NCBI RefSeq assembly: GCF_016428805.1
Contig: NZ_JAELTJ010000041.1
Span: 1-42,259 of the forward strand
Direction: 5' to 3'
DNA: 42,259 bases
Source of the DNA: Achromobacter sp. ASV32
GTDB taxonomy: Bacteria > Pseudomonadota > Gammaproteobacteria > Burkholderiales > Burkholderiaceae_B
The position numbers and the translations under genes are program-made. Below, piece by piece: positions 1-11,743 of this stretch. Each line of letters begins with the position of its first letter. Position 1 is the first letter of the stretch. The notes beneath the pieces were generated by a model. It was given only the letters and a program-made list of their open reading frames with translations, had not been told where the DNA came from and did no database searches.

Positions 1-179
1 GCCTGGGGGTGCATCATGAATTGGCCAGCGGCGAATTGGTCGCGTTGCCGATCGCCCATCCGATCCTGAGCGGGCCGGAATGCCAGATGCTGCTGCGTCT
101 GGGGCGGCCGTTGTCGTCGGCGGCCAATGATGTGGCGCGGCGGATCGAGCAGCGTCTGCCGGCCTTTGCCGCGCATTGA
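1..179 (+). CDS. LysR-family regulator, C-terminal fragment (cut by window edge)
   Basis: The frame beginning at base 3 stays open for 58 codons to a TGA at 177-179. The peptide contains ELASGELVALPIAHP and, further on, LGRPLSSAANDVARRI. This is the usual ending of a LysR-type regulator: the last strands of the effector-binding domain, then a helix with an RPLSxAA-like motif found in regulators related to those of aromatic or hydroxy-acid metabolism. Only the tail is present, so the DNA-binding domain, ligand and targets cannot be judged. It is followed by a 323-base gap and does not appear to be in an operon with the next gene. Family assignment is fairly secure; specific function is unknown. 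Confidence 0.6.
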   Translation, partial: LGVHHELASGELVALPIAHPILSGPECQMLLRLGRPLSSAANDVARRIEQRLPAFAAH

Positions 180-502
180 CGAATCGGGTCGGCGCGAACG
201 AACCGCGCGGGCGGATGGGGATCCGGTCGGCAAGGCATCCGTGGCGGCCGCCGGGCGGCCCGCTATCGAGGATCGTGGGCGGGCTTTCTGCATGAAAAAT
301 GGGAACCTTCCGAACGGGCGCGGACCCCGGGTATTTCGTTACCATCGGAGAGTTCGGAAATTCGTAGATCCAGCATTCATGCGGTTTTTCATAGACTTTA
401 TTGCTGAGAATCAATAAATAAGCCGCTTTTATTTTAAAAAAGACGCTATTCGGGTATTTCAGGGCAGGTTCGACTACAATGGACGCACTTTCGGAGGTTT
501 CT
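180..502. other. Intergenic region between LysR tail and speG
   Basis: No convincing gene is present. The last third (about 340-450) is clearly richer in A and T than the surroundings, as expected of a promoter region for the acetyltransferase. A TACAAT hexamer at 475-480 is a reasonable -10 box, but no good -35 lies at the right distance. No clear terminator was found for the upstream LysR gene. Confidence 0.4.
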
Positions 503-1087
503 ATGTCGGTCATATCCGATATCAAAATACGCCCCCTGGAGCGCGGCGACCTGCACTTCGTGCACAAGATCAACAACAACGACGTCATCATGCGTTATTG
601 GTTCGAAGAGCCCTACGAGGCCTACGACGAACTGGTTGCCCTCTATGACCGCCACTTGCACGACCAGAACGAGCGGCGCTTCATCATCGAGCACGACACC
701 GGCCAGCCCGCGGGACTGGTCGAACTGGTGGAAATCGACTACATCCACCGCCGCGCCGAATTCCAGATCATCATCGCGCCCAGCTATCAAGGCCGGGGCT
801 ACGCCAAGGCGGCCACCCGCATTGCGGTGGGCTATGCGTTCCGCGTGCTGAACCTGCACAAGGTCTACCTGGTGGTCGACAAGGACAACACCGCCGCCGT
901 GCATGTGTACGAACGCTGCGGCTTTCAGATCGAAGGGCTGCTGAAGGAAGAGTTCTTTTCCAATGGCCTGTATCGCGATGCCTATCGCATGGCGCTGCTG
1001 CAGCACGAGCATTTGCGCGACGTGGGGCCGGGCGCGCCCGACGCGCCGGTGCTGCGCGACTGGCCGCAGGAAGAGCAGACGGGCTGA
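503..1087 (+). CDS. speG: Spermidine N1-acetyltransferase (SpeG-like GNAT)
   Basis: This 194-residue GNAT-fold enzyme probably transfers acetyl from acetyl-CoA to spermidine or spermine, lowering free polyamine under stress. The N-terminal stretch ([13 protein letters not shown], then [18 protein letters not shown]) is typical of SpeG. The acetyl-CoA pyrophosphate loop is QGRGYA at residues 96-101, followed by the helix and the [16 protein letters not shown] segment around 127-141. An upstream in-frame ATG at 479 exists. The ATG at 503 is preferred because GGAGG at 493-497 lies 5 bases before it, and the resulting protein is closer to the usual 173-186 residues. The last 25 or so residues extend beyond typical family members. 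It is monocistronic, and its stop codon lies inside a strong hairpin. Other GNAT substrates are possible, but the SpeG match is good. Confidence 0.85.
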   Translation: MSVISDIKIRPLERGDLHFVHKINNNDVIMRYWFEEPYEAYDELVALYDRHLHDQNERRFIIEHDTGQPAGLVELVEIDYIHRRAEFQIIIAPSYQGRGYAKAATRIAVGYAFRVLNLHKVYLVVDKDNTAAVHVYERCGFQIEGLLKEEFFSNGLYRDAYRMALLQHEHLRDVGPGAPDAPVLRDWPQEEQTG

Positions 1088-1124
1088 CCGGTTCGCCGGG
1101 CCGCTGTCCGGCGAATCGGTCAGC
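1083..1124 (+). terminator. Strong hairpin overlapping the speG stop codon
   Basis: Arms 1083-1099 and 1108-1124 pair over 17 bp with one mismatch around an 8-base loop. The left arm includes the TGA stop of speG. No T-run follows, so it is not a textbook intrinsic terminator. It may stabilise the 3' end of the mRNA or act together with the hairpin at 1198-1230. Confidence 0.5.
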
Positions 1125-1197
1125 GGAGTTCTTCATCGTCCGGCATCTTCTACGGATGCGGCCACTTTCCCAGCAGCCAATCCGTGGGTTCCCAAGC

Positions 1198-1230
1198 AAA
1201 CGCCCTGGCGGTTTCCCGCCAGGGCGTTTT
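1198..1230. terminator. Bidirectional intrinsic terminator between speG and zntA
   Basis: AAACGCCCTGGCGG (1198-1211) and CCGCCAGGGCGTTTT (1216-1230) form a GC-rich stem of about 13 bp with a TTTC loop, flanked by A's on one side and T's on the other. It lies between the convergent ends of speG and the metal ATPase and could serve both. Confidence 0.85.
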
Positions 1231-1257
1231 GCATCGAGACGGCCGTGCCGCGCCGGA

Positions 1258-3645
1258 TCAGGCCGATTGCGGTGCCGCGCGCAGCAGGCGCAGGCCATTG
1301 GCCACCACCAGCAGGCTGGCGCCCACGTCGGCGAACACCGCCATCCACAGGGTCGCGTTGCCGCTCATCGCCAGGGCCAGGAACACGGCCTTGATGCCCA
1401 GCGCCAGCACGATGTTCTGGATCAGCACGCGGTGGGTGGCGCGCGACAGCCGCAGGAAGGTGCCGATCTTGCGCAGGTCGTCGTCCATCAGGGCCACGTC
1501 GGCCGTTTCGATGGCGGTGCCGGTGCCGGCCGCGCCCATCGCGAAACCGATGTCGGCGCGGGCCAGCGCGGGCGCGTCATTGATGCCGTCACCCACCATG
1601 CCGACCTTGCCGCTGGGCGCGAGCTTGCCTTCGATGGCGGCCAGCTTGTCTTCGGGCAACTGATCGCCGCGCGCCTCGTCGATGCCCACCTGCCGGGCGA
1701 TCGCTTGCGCGGTGGGGGTGTTGTCGCCCGTCAGCATCAGCGTACGCACGCCCAGGGCATGCAGGTCGGCGATGGCGGCGGCGCTGGTGGGCTTGACCGT
1801 GTCGGCCACGGCCGCCACCGCCAGCACGCGGTGGCCGTCGCTGAGCGCGATGGCGCTCTTGCCCTGGCGTTCCAGTTCGTCCAGGCGCGCTTCCAGCTTG
1901 GGGCTGGACACGCCCAGTTCATGCATCAGGCGGCGGTTGCCCAGCTGGAACAGCACGCCGTCCACCTGGCCGCTGACGCCGCGGCCGGGCAGGGCGGTGA
2001 AGTCCTGCACGTCCAGCAGCGCCTTGCCGGCTTCGCGCGCGGCATTGGCCACGGCCAGTGACACCGGATGGTCCGAGCGGGCGGCCAGGCTGGCGGCAAC
2101 CAGCCCGGCGGGCTGGCGGGTCAGGTCGGAAACCTCCCAGTCCATCAGGTCGGTCTGCACCGGCTTGCCGTGAGTCAGCGTGCCGGTCTTGTCCAGCGCC
2201 AGCCACTTCAGGTTGCGGCCCTCTTCAAGGTAGACGCCGCCCTTGACCAGGATGCCGCGGCGCGACGCCGCGGTCAGGCCGCTGACGATGCTGACCGGCG
2301 TGGAAATCACCAGGGCGCAGGGGCAGGCGATGATCAGCAGCGCCAGCGCGCGGTAGATCGCGTCGAACCAGGGCTGAGCCCAGAATAGTGGCGGCAGCAC
2401 GGCCACCAGCAGGGCCACGCCGACCACGACGGGCGTGTAGATGCGCGAGAAGCGGTCGATGAAGCGCTGCGTCGGGGCGCGTGCGCCCTGGGCCTGTTCC
2501 ACCGCGTGGATGATGCGCGCCAGTGTGGTGTTGCCCGCCGCCGCGGTGACGCGGTATTCGAACGAGCCGGCCGCATTGACGGTAGCCGCGTAGACGGGGT
2601 CAGCCTCGGCCTTTTCCACCGGCAGGCTTTCGCCGGTGATGGCCGACTGGTCCACCGCCGAGCGGCCGCTGACGATGATGCCGTCGGCGGCGATGCGTTC
2701 GCCGGGCCGCACGCGCACGACGTCGCCCACCTGCAATTGGGCCGCCGGCACCTCGCGCCAGTTGCCGTCGGCCTGGCGCACGGTGGCGGTTTCCGGGGCC
2801 AGGTCGAGCAGCCCGCGGATGGCGTTGCGGGCGCGGTCCAGCGAGCGCGCCTCGATCAGTTCGGCGACGTTGAACAGGAACATCACCATGGCGGCTTCGG
2901 GCCACTGGCCGATCAGCACGGCGCCGGTGACGGCGATGCTCATGAGCGCGTTGATGTTCAGGTTGCCGTTGCGCACGGCAATCCAGCCCTTGCGGTAGGT
3001 GCTGATGCCGCAGGCCAGGATGGCGGCCACGGCCAGGGCCGCGGTGGCGCCCCAATGCATGCCCGCGAAGTGCGAGGCTTCCGACAGCGCGGCCAGCACG
3101 CCGGCGCCGCTAATCGCCCACCAGTTCACGGGGGCGGCGGCGGGGGCGGGCGGGCGCGCGGCGGCATCATCGGTCAGTGGCTCGGGCGTCATGCCCAGCG
3201 AGTGGACGGCGGCCAGGATGCGGTCCAACGCGCCTTCGGCATGCACCACCGTCAGGATGCGCTGCATCAGGTTGAAGTCCAGCGCGTGGACCTCATTCAT
3301 GCCGTCCAGCTTCTTGCGGATCAGCGTTTCCTCGGTCGGGCAGTCCATCTGGCCGATGCGCAGGCGGGCCAGCACCTGGCCGGGGCCGGCTTGCAGGGTG
3401 GCCGCGCCGCCGCCGGACAGGCGGATGTCGGCCGCGCCGTGATCGTGGCCGCAGCAGGCCGCGGCGGGGGCATGCCCGTTCCCGTGATCGTGCTTGTGAT
3501 CACGGTCGTGACCGTGGCCATGATCGTGTTCGTGGCTGTGGGAATGATCGTGCGCCTTCGCTGGCGCATCGCCGTGCCCGCCGCAGCAGGCGTCGGCCCG
3601 TGCCGGGACGGAGTTGTCGGGGTGTTTGATCGCTGCCAAGGACAT
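1258..3645 (-). CDS. zntA: Heavy-metal P1B-type ATPase, Zn2+/Cd2+/Pb2+ export (ZntA/CadA)
   Basis: This 795-residue inner-membrane pump exports Zn, Cd and Pb ions using ATP. Residues 32-58 form a dense His/Asp run ([16 protein letters not shown]), with CC pairs at 20-21 and 64-65. A heavy-metal-associated domain follows at about 93-155 with MDCPTEE, which has one cysteine rather than CxxC. Hallmarks follow in order: TGES in the actuator domain (337-340), the metal-channel CPC (441-443), the phosphorylated aspartate in DKTGT (485-489), then TGDN and GDGINDAP in the ATP-binding part. Eight membrane segments are expected, and CPC marks the P1B-2 class. It is divergent from cadR, and the shared promoter matches MerR-type control. 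A Cd/Zn/Pb range is inferred from the family and the regulator; the exact preference is not visible. Confidence 0.92.
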   Translation of the reverse strand: MSLAAIKHPDNSVPARADACCGGHGDAPAKAHDHSHSHEHDHGHGHDRDHKHDHGNGHAPAAACCGHDHGAADIRLSGGGAATLQAGPGQVLARLRIGQMDCPTEETLIRKKLDGMNEVHALDFNLMQRILTVVHAEGALDRILAAVHSLGMTPEPLTDDAAARPPAPAAAPVNWWAISGAGVLAALSEASHFAGMHWGATAALAVAAILACGISTYRKGWIAVRNGNLNINALMSIAVTGAVLIGQWPEAAMVMFLFNVAELIEARSLDRARNAIRGLLDLAPETATVRQADGNWREVPAAQLQVGDVVRVRPGERIAADGIIVSGRSAVDQSAITGESLPVEKAEADPVYAATVNAAGSFEYRVTAAAGNTTLARIIHAVEQAQGARAPTQRFIDRFSRIYTPVVVGVALLVAVLPPLFWAQPWFDAIYRALALLIIACPCALVISTPVSIVSGLTAASRRGILVKGGVYLEEGRNLKWLALDKTGTLTHGKPVQTDLMDWEVSDLTRQPAGLVAASLAARSDHPVSLAVANAAREAGKALLDVQDFTALPGRGVSGQVDGVLFQLGNRRLMHELGVSSPKLEARLDELERQGKSAIALSDGHRVLAVAAVADTVKPTSAAAIADLHALGVRTLMLTGDNTPTAQAIARQVGIDEARGDQLPEDKLAAIEGKLAPSGKVGMVGDGINDAPALARADIGFAMGAAGTGTAIETADVALMDDDLRKIGTFLRLSRATHRVLIQNIVLALGIKAVFLALAMSGNATLWMAVFADVGASLLVVANGLRLLRAAPQSA

Positions 3646-3676
3646 GCTCGTTGCCTTTTCTTAAGCCAGTGGCCGC

Positions 3677-3707
3677 ATTTCACACCTTGGAGTTACTATA
3701 GGGTCAA
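3677..3707 (-). promoter_or_regulatory. zntA promoter with MerR-family (CadR) operator
   Basis: On the minus strand, a -35 TTGACC (3707-3702) and a -10 TGAAAT (3682-3677) are separated by 19 bp. This over-long spacer is typical of promoters activated by MerR-type proteins, which twist the DNA to align the boxes. Inside the spacer lies an imperfect dyad, ACCTTGGAG at 3684-3692 and CTATAGGGT at 3696-3704. It faces zntA and lies upstream of cadR, so one operator could serve both. Confidence 0.8.
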
Positions 3708-3742
3708 CCCCCAAATCCATCGGAAGCGTTCCGGGAGGCGTC

Positions 3743-4177
3743 ATGCGTATCGGCGAATTGGCCACGGCGGCCGGCACCACGGTCGAAACCGTCAGGTATT
3801 ACGAGAAAGAAGGGCTGCTGCCCGCGCCGGAGCGCGGGCTGAACAATTACCGCAGCTACGGCCAGCCCCACCTGGAGCGCCTGCGGCTGATCCGCAATTG
3901 CCGCGCGCTGGACATGACCCAGGACGAGATCCGCGCCATCCTGTCCCTGGCGGACAATCACCAGACCGGCTGCGGTCCCATCAACGAACTGTTCGACGAA
4001 CACATCTCGCACGTGGACGAGCGTATCGCCGAGCTGACCCAGCTGAAGTCGCAACTGACCGAACTGCGCCAGCGCTGCCTGTCGGCGCGGCCCGACACGG
4101 ACGACTGCGGCATCCTGCACGGCCTGTCGGAAATGCAGGTCGAGGAACGCCAGGAACGTCATACCCATCTGGGATGA
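3743..4177 (+). CDS. cadR: MerR-family Cd/Pb-responsive regulator (CadR/PbrR-like)
   Basis: This 144-residue dimeric metal sensor probably represses and activates the divergent zntA promoter. The N-terminal winged helix (MRIGELATAAGTTVETVRYY) and the YEKEGLLP turn are standard MerR features. A dimerisation coiled coil covers about 83-112. Cysteines at 77 (GCGPIN), 112 (QRCLS) and 122 (DDCGIL) match the three-cysteine site of CadR/PbrR proteins for Cd and Pb. The tail ends in a short His-containing segment (RHTHLG), as in many CadR proteins. GGGAGG at 3733-3738 sits 4 bases before the ATG. The choice between Cd, Zn and Pb as inducer rests on family resemblance. Confidence 0.9.
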   Translation: MRIGELATAAGTTVETVRYYEKEGLLPAPERGLNNYRSYGQPHLERLRLIRNCRALDMTQDEIRAILSLADNHQTGCGPINELFDEHISHVDERIAELTQLKSQLTELRQRCLSARPDTDDCGILHGLSEMQVEERQERHTHLG

Positions 4178-4336
4178 TGGGGCGGGGGGAGCCGGGCGCG
4201 TTTCGCGCGGGCGCCCCGAGTTGCCATGCGCCGGACAGGGGGATAGCCCGCCTCGCGGCCGGCATGGCGTAATATGAGAACCTTTCCTATTTACGCTGTT
4301 GCGGTTTTTCTTGCTTCAGCCCCATTGCCCTGATCC

Positions 4337-4930
4337 ATGACCCAGACCACCACTGCCACTCCGCTGCACGCCATCACCTCGCGCCGTTCCGTCAAGTTCC
4401 TGCGGGCGCCGGCGCCCAAGCGCGACGAACTGGAACAGATCCTGCAGGCCGCCATGTCGGCCCCCGACCACGGCGCGTTGCGCCCGTGGCGTTTCGTGGT
4501 GATCCAGGGCGAGGCCATCGGCAAGCTGGCCGACGTGGCGCTGGAAGCGGTCAAGCGCAGCGGCGATCCGCGCATGACGCCCGAAAAGGAAAAGTCGGTG
4601 CGCGAATGGATGGCCGCGGTGCCGCTGTTTGTCGCCGTGGCGCAGAAGATCGCGCACGACAACACCAAGATCCCCGAGTCCGAGCAATTGCTGGCCACCG
4701 GTTGCGCCACCATGAACATCCTGAACGCCGCCCACATGCTGGGCTACGGCGCGTTCTGGAGCACCGGCATCGGCACCTACGTCGAAGACGTGCAGCAGGC
4801 GCTGGGCCTGGATGCCCTGGATTACCGCTTCCTGGGTTTCCTGGCGATCGGCACGCCCGCGTGCGCGGTGCCGCCGGCCAACCGTCCGGATTTCCGCGAG
4901 TTCGTGTCGGAATGGAACGGCCCGGCCTGA
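4337..4930 (+). CDS. YdjA-like nitroreductase family flavoprotein
   Basis: This is a 197-residue FMN-dependent oxidoreductase of the small nitroreductase group. The N-terminal FMN contact RRSVKFLRAP, then LQAAMSAPDHGALRPWRF, is characteristic of the YdjA/TdsD-like branch. A Gly-rich segment (GYGAFWSTG, about 136-144) and GFLAIGTP near residue 170 form the second flavin contact. Length matches the family (about 180-200). The physiological substrate of this branch is generally unknown. No strong ribosome binding site precedes the ATG at 4337; the family alignment supports this start. A terminator follows closely, so the gene is probably transcribed alone. Confidence 0.85.
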   Translation: MTQTTTATPLHAITSRRSVKFLRAPAPKRDELEQILQAAMSAPDHGALRPWRFVVIQGEAIGKLADVALEAVKRSGDPRMTPEKEKSVREWMAAVPLFVAVAQKIAHDNTKIPESEQLLATGCATMNILNAAHMLGYGAFWSTGIGTYVEDVQQALGLDALDYRFLGFLAIGTPACAVPPANRPDFREFVSEWNGPA

Positions 4931-4957
4931 TGCGCCGCGGGCGTCGCCCATGATGTG

Positions 4958-4985
4958 AAAAACCCGGCCGCGAGCCGGGTTTTTC
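4958..4985 (+). terminator. Intrinsic terminator after the nitroreductase gene
   Basis: AACCCGGC (4961-4968) pairs with GCCGGGTT (4974-4981) around a CGCGA loop. A's precede the stem and a T-run follows (4980-4984). Confidence 0.88.
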
Positions 4986-5132
4986 TTTCTCCCGCCGGGC
5001 CATCGCAAGGCCCCGTGCCCTGTGCTAATCTGGCCCCCGGCCGTGCATGTTCATCCCTTTGCACGCGCCGACGATGGCAATGTTCGAGGTCATCCCCTTG
5101 AACAGTGTCTTTGGCAAGAAAAAGACGCATGA

Positions 5133-6389
<1,257 letters not shown>

Positions 6390-6392
6390 GTG

Positions 6393-7436
6393 ATGGCTAT
6401 CGATAACAACGCTGGTCCGGCCTCCGCGCCGATGACCATGATTCAGGCTTTGCGCTCGGCCATGGATGTCATGCTGGAGCGCGACAACAACGTGGTGGTG
6501 TTCGGCCAGGACGTGGGTTACTTCGGTGGCGTGTTCCGCTGCACCGAGGGCCTGCAGGTCAAGTACGGCAGCTCGCGCGTGTTCGACACCCCCATTTCCG
6601 AAGGCGGCATCGTGGGCGTGGCGGTAGGCATGGGCGCCTATGGCCTGCGGCCCGTGTGTGAAATCCAGTTCGCCGATTATTTCTACCCGGCCTCCGACCA
6701 GATCGTGTCCGAGGCGGCGCGCCTGCGCTACCGCTCGGTAGGCGAATTCACGGCGCCCATGACCATCCGCATGCCTTGCGGCGGCGGTATCTACGGCGGC
6801 CAGACGCACAGCCAGAGCCCCGAGGCCATGTTCACCCAGGTCTGCGGCCTGCGCACGGTGATGCCGTCCAATCCGTACGATGCCAAGGGCCTGCTGATCG
6901 CGTCCATCGAGAACGACGATCCGGTCATTTTCCTGGAGCCCAAGCGGCTGTACAACGGTCCGTTCGACGGCCATCACGACCGTCCCGTCACGCCCTGGAC
7001 CGGCCGTCCGGGCAGCGTGGTGCCCACCGGCTACTACACCGTGCCGCTGGACACGGCCGCCATCGTGCGCCCCGGCAACGCGCTGACGGTGCTGACCTAC
7101 GGCACCACCGTGCACGTGTCGCTGACGGCTGCCGAAGAAACCGGCATCGACGCCGAAGTCATCGACCTGCGCAGCCTGTGGCCGCTGGACCTGGAAACCA
7201 TCGTGAATTCCGTAAAAAAGACCGGCCGTTGCGTCGTGGTGCATGAAGCCACGCGCACCTGCGGCTATGGCGCGGAACTCATTGCGCTGGTGCAGGAGCA
7301 CTGCTTCCATCACCTGGAGGCGCCCGTGGAGCGCGTGACCGGCTGGGACACTCCCTACCCGCACGCGCAGGAATGGGCGTACTTCCCCGGCCCGCGCCGG
7401 GTCGGCGAAGCGTTCAAACGCGCGATGGAGGTGTGA
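6393..7436 (+). CDS. bkdA2: Branched-chain 2-oxoacid dehydrogenase E1 beta subunit
   Basis: This 347-residue partner of BkdA1 completes the E1 heterotetramer. Visible family features are FGQDVGYFGGVFR near residue 40, DTPISEGGIVGVAVGMG, EIQFADYFYPA, the transketolase pyrimidine-binding region, and a C-terminal transketolase domain with IDLRSLWPLD and the VVHEA segment. A GTG at 6390 would add one residue; the ATG at 6393 has better spacing from GGAG at 6381-6384. It starts 3 bases after the bkdA1 stop, which suggests coupled translation and equal subunit production. Confidence 0.93.
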   Translation: MAIDNNAGPASAPMTMIQALRSAMDVMLERDNNVVVFGQDVGYFGGVFRCTEGLQVKYGSSRVFDTPISEGGIVGVAVGMGAYGLRPVCEIQFADYFYPASDQIVSEAARLRYRSVGEFTAPMTIRMPCGGGIYGGQTHSQSPEAMFTQVCGLRTVMPSNPYDAKGLLIASIENDDPVIFLEPKRLYNGPFDGHHDRPVTPWTGRPGSVVPTGYYTVPLDTAAIVRPGNALTVLTYGTTVHVSLTAAEETGIDAEVIDLRSLWPLDLETIVNSVKKTGRCVVVHEATRTCGYGAELIALVQEHCFHHLEAPVERVTGWDTPYPHAQEWAYFPGPRRVGEAFKRAMEV

Positions 7437-7437
7437 G

Positions 7438-8808
7438 ATGGGGATTCATGTCATCAAGATGCCTGACATCGGCGAAGGCATTGCCGAGGTCGAACTCGTA
7501 GGCTGGCACGTCAAGGTCGGCGATACGGTCGCCGAAGACCAGCCGCTGGCCGACGTCATGACCGACAAGGCCACGGTCGAGATTCCGTCGCCCGTGGTGG
7601 GCCGCGTGGTCGCGCTGGGCGGCGACGTGGGCCAGGTGATGGCCGTGGGCGGCGAACTGATCCGCCTGGAAGTCGAGGGCGAGGGCAACCTCAAGGCTGA
7701 CGCGGCCGCGCCGCAGAAACCGCCCGCTGCGCCGGCTCCGGCCGCCGCCCCCGCGCCCGCCGCTGCCAAAACGGAGAAGGCGCCGGCCGCCGGCGGCATG
7801 GCGGGGCAGATCGCCGCGTCATTGCAATCCGCGGCGTCAGCCGCGACGCCCGCGCCCTCGCACACGGCCGCGCCGCAAGGCCAGGGGCGTACGGCCGCCA
7901 TGCGGCAGGCGCCCGCCGCGGCGCGCCAGCCCGGCGAAAAACCGCTGGCCTCGCCAGCGGTGCGCAAGCGTGCCTGGGACCTGGGCGTCGAACTGCGTTT
8001 CGTACCGGGCAGCGGCCCGGCCGGCCGCATCTTGCACGAAGACCTGGACGCCTACCTGCAAGGGCAGGGCGCGGCCAGCGTGCGCAGCGGCCCGGCGTAC
8101 GCCGAACGCAACGACGAGGAACTCGTGCCGGTCATCGGCCTGCGCAGGAAGATCGCGCAGAAGATGGCCGAGTCCAAGCGCCGCATTCCGCACTTCAGCT
8201 ACGTGGAAGAGATCGACGTCACCGAGCTGGAAGACCTGCGCGCGCAGCTGAACCAGAAGTTCGGCGAGACGCGCGGCAAGCTGACGCTGCTGCCGCTGCT
8301 GGCGCGCGCCATGGTGATCGCGCTGCGCGATTTTCCGCAGATCAACGCGCGCTATGACGACGAAGCCGGCCAGGTGACGCGCTATGGCGCCGTGCACATC
8401 GGCATCGCCACGCAGAGCGATGGCGGGTTGATGGTGCCGGTGATGCGCCACGCCGAGGCCCGCGACGTCTGGGCCATGGCGGCCGAGATCACGCGGTTGG
8501 CGCAGGCGGTGCGCGCCGGCAGCGCCGGGCGCGACGAGCTGTCGGGCTCGACCATCACCATCACCAGCCTGGGGCCGCTGGGCGGCATCGTCACCACGCC
8601 GGTCATCAACCATCCCGAGGTCGGCATCGTGGGCGTGAACCGCATCGTCGAGCGGCCCGCCTTCCGCCAAGGCGCCGTGGTGGCGCGCAAGCTGATGAAC
8701 CTGTCGTCCTCGTTCGACCACCGCGTGGTCGACGGCATGGACGCCGCCCGGTTCATCCAGGCCGTGCGCGCGCTGCTGGAACAACCCGCGCTGCTTTTCG
8801 TGGAGTAA
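7438..8808 (+). CDS. bkdB: Branched-chain 2-oxoacid dehydrogenase E2 (dihydrolipoyl acyltransferase)
   Basis: This 456-residue core protein of the complex transfers the acyl group to CoA. It has one lipoyl domain (about 1-78) with lipoylated Lys44 in [11 protein letters not shown]. An Ala/Pro-rich swinging linker follows (about 85-160). The peripheral-subunit-binding domain lies at about 170-206 ([17 protein letters not shown]). The catalytic acyltransferase domain ends with the HRVVDG motif, with His428 and Asp432 as active-site residues. A single lipoyl domain is normal for this E2 type. It begins 1 base after the bkdA2 stop, in the same operon. Confidence 0.93.
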   Translation: MGIHVIKMPDIGEGIAEVELVGWHVKVGDTVAEDQPLADVMTDKATVEIPSPVVGRVVALGGDVGQVMAVGGELIRLEVEGEGNLKADAAAPQKPPAAPAPAAAPAPAAAKTEKAPAAGGMAGQIAASLQSAASAATPAPSHTAAPQGQGRTAAMRQAPAAARQPGEKPLASPAVRKRAWDLGVELRFVPGSGPAGRILHEDLDAYLQGQGAASVRSGPAYAERNDEELVPVIGLRRKIAQKMAESKRRIPHFSYVEEIDVTELEDLRAQLNQKFGETRGKLTLLPLLARAMVIALRDFPQINARYDDEAGQVTRYGAVHIGIATQSDGGLMVPVMRHAEARDVWAMAAEITRLAQAVRAGSAGRDELSGSTITITSLGPLGGIVTTPVINHPEVGIVGVNRIVERPAFRQGAVVARKLMNLSSSFDHRVVDGMDAARFIQAVRALLEQPALLFVE

Positions 8809-8810
8809 GC

Positions 8811-10214
<1,404 letters not shown>

Positions 10215-10228
10215 CGGGCTTGACGCAG

Positions 10229-10271
10229 ACCGGCCGCGGCGCGAGGCCATCGCGCCGCGGCCGGTTTTTTT
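10229..10271 (+). terminator. Strong intrinsic terminator of the bkd operon
   Basis: A perfect 15-bp stem (10229-10243 with 10251-10265) around the loop AGGCCAT is followed by seven T's (10265-10271). Confidence 0.95.
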
Positions 10272-10448
10272 ATTTCACCATGACTCCAGCGCCGAACTCT
10301 GCTGGACTACGCTGATGCTCGCTATGGCTGGTTTATCAATGGCTTAGCTGAGTTCACCATGTGCCGGTGCTTTCTGACACTTGACCCGGCTCTCTCTCTG
10401 CTGGCTCCTATGAGGCTCCCAGGAACCGGGTCTTTCCGAGGAGTCATC

Positions 10449-10743
10449 ATGGCAAAGTTAAAGCTCACCAAGTCCGCCGTTGAGACGGCCAAGCCCCAGG
10501 CGCAGGCCGTCGAGCTGCGAGATACGGTGGTACCCGGGTTCCTGTGCAAGGTCACTCCGGCCGGACGCAAGGTGTTCATGTTCCAGTACTGGACCAACGC
10601 CGGGCAACGCCGCAAGCCCGCTCTGGGCCTGTTCGGGGAGCTGACCGTTGAACAGGCGCGCGCCATGGCGCAGAACTGGCTGGCTGAAGCTCGCCGCGGT
10701 GGGGATCCCGGAGGGGCCAAGGCCGAGGCGCGCAAGGCACCCA
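10449..10743 (+). pseudogene. Tyrosine recombinase/integrase, N-terminal fragment
   Basis: About 98 codons match the N-terminal arm-DNA-binding (DUF4102-type) domain of phage or island integrases. The segment opens with MAKLKLTKSAVETAKP, then shows LRDTVVPGFLCKVTPAGRK, YWTNAGQRRKPALGLFGEL and TVEQARAMAQ. GAGGAG at 10438-10443 lies 5 bases before the ATG, so the start is original. The core-binding and catalytic domains (R-HxxR-Y) are missing: the homology breaks at about codon 98, where the remnant of an insertion sequence begins on the opposite strand. The gene is dead, but it suggests this edge was once the integrase end of an island. No tRNA gene or attachment repeat was recognised beside it. 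Confidence 0.8.
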
Positions 10744-11537
10744 CGTCAGATGACCGAGTGAGCCGTGGGGTCGGTTATGGTTGTAGTCGTCCTGCCAAGC
10801 CCGAAGTTTTTGCTGCAAGTCGTGCGGCGTGATGAATTCATGCAGGTTAAGGAATTCATCACACAGTCGACCGTTGAATTATTCGATCAGCCCATTATCC
10901 GTCGGCTTGCCCGGGCGCGTGTAATCGAGCTTGATGCCGCGTCGATAGGCCCAGTCGTCCAACGCCCGAGACGTGAATTCCGTTCCGTTATCCACGGTGA
11001 TTGCCTTGGGCCAGCCGCGCGGAACCGCAGACCGGTCCAGCGCCTGGCCAACGGACCGGCCAGTCTGCCGAAAGTTGGCCTCTAGGCAGACGCTCTCGCG
11101 ACTCCATTGATCAATGACGGTCAAGATGCGAACGCTGCGTCCGTCTAGCATCTGATCATGAACAAAATCCATGCTCCAGTGCTGGTTCGGCCCGGTCGGC
11201 ACCGACGGCTTGCCCCGAAGTAGCGCACTGCGTTTACGGCGCTTGACCTTCATCCGCAATTGCAGGCCTTCCAGGCTATAGAGACGATAGACGTGTTTCT
11301 TGCCTACGTCCCAGCCTTCGCGTTGCAGCATCACTAACACACGTCGGTAGCCAAACCTCGGACGACTCAGGGCGATGTCGCGAATGCGCTGGCGTAGCGC
11401 ACTTTGGTCTCGCGCATGACTCTTGGCGTACCAGGTCGACCGTTGCAGCAATGCCAATGCGCAAGCGCGCTGCACGCTGATCTGGAAGCGCTCGTGCGTC
11501 CAAGCCGCCAGCTCGCGCCGTGTGGCGGCTTTCAGAC
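10744..11537 (-). pseudogene. IS3-family transposase orfB, interrupted
   Basis: Reading in the -1 frame relative to orfA gives a normal DDE transposase. It runs from SLKAATRRELAAWTHERF through the HTH-like RPRFGYRR and the catalytic Asp in WSMDFVHDQ, to the second Asp in VDNGTEF and the region before the final Glu. At 10879-10881 a TAA replaces the Ser codon expected in GLIESFNGRL. The same frame continues after it as FNGRLCDEFLN and HNRPHGSLGHLT. The final residues are missing at the junction near 10744. The longest intact stretch starts from a GTG at 11475, but the natural product is an orfA-orfB frameshift fusion. Confidence 0.82.
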
Positions 11538-11660
11538 TTTTTTTCGCACCACCTCCTGCAGGATCTGCTTGTCCAGCGTCAGATCAGGCGACGATGCGCC
11601 GCTATCTACCAGTCGCAGTCCGTAGGCGATCTGCTCTTCGGTAAATCTCGACCGCTTCAT
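11532..11660 (-). pseudogene. IS3-family orfA with internal deletion
   Basis: The reading frame is only 42 codons: MKRSRFTEEQIAYGLRLVD, then directly PDLTLDKQILQEVVRKKV. Intact orfA proteins of this group have about 87 residues, with a helix-turn-helix and leucine zipper between these parts. About 45 residues are therefore missing, in frame. The slippery run of seven A's followed by G (minus strand, 11544-11537) used for -1 programmed frameshifting into orfB is kept. Confidence 0.75.
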
Positions 11661-11743
11661 GGCTCCTCCTCGCCCCGGGCGGGGTGTTGAGAAGTAGCCT
11701 TGCCTCTAGTTTTGACCTGTACGGATACTCCGGGGGCACGTCA

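Larger units (their letters stand above)
10744..11743 (-). mobile_element. Decayed IS3-family element (IS407-like group)
   Basis: This is an insertion-sequence remnant of about 1 kb read on the minus strand, with orfA (11532-11660) and orfB (10744-11537). One end is present: GGGGGCACGTCA at 11732-11743, which reads outward-in as TGACGTGCCCCC and resembles ends of this IS group. The other end is missing; orfB homology stops abruptly at the integrase fragment. orfA has lost its middle, and orfB has a stop codon in a conserved motif, so the element cannot transpose by itself. Confidence 0.8.

Noticed and set aside
1156-2061. Long plus-strand open frame opposite the metal ATPase
   Set aside because: It is the antisense of zntA in high-GC DNA; composition is Arg/His/Gly/Gln-rich with no family motifs, while the minus strand encodes a complete ATPase.
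5107-5126. GTCTTT/AAAGAC inverted repeat before bkdA1
   Set aside because: Six-base arms without a good promoter around them; too weak to call an operator.
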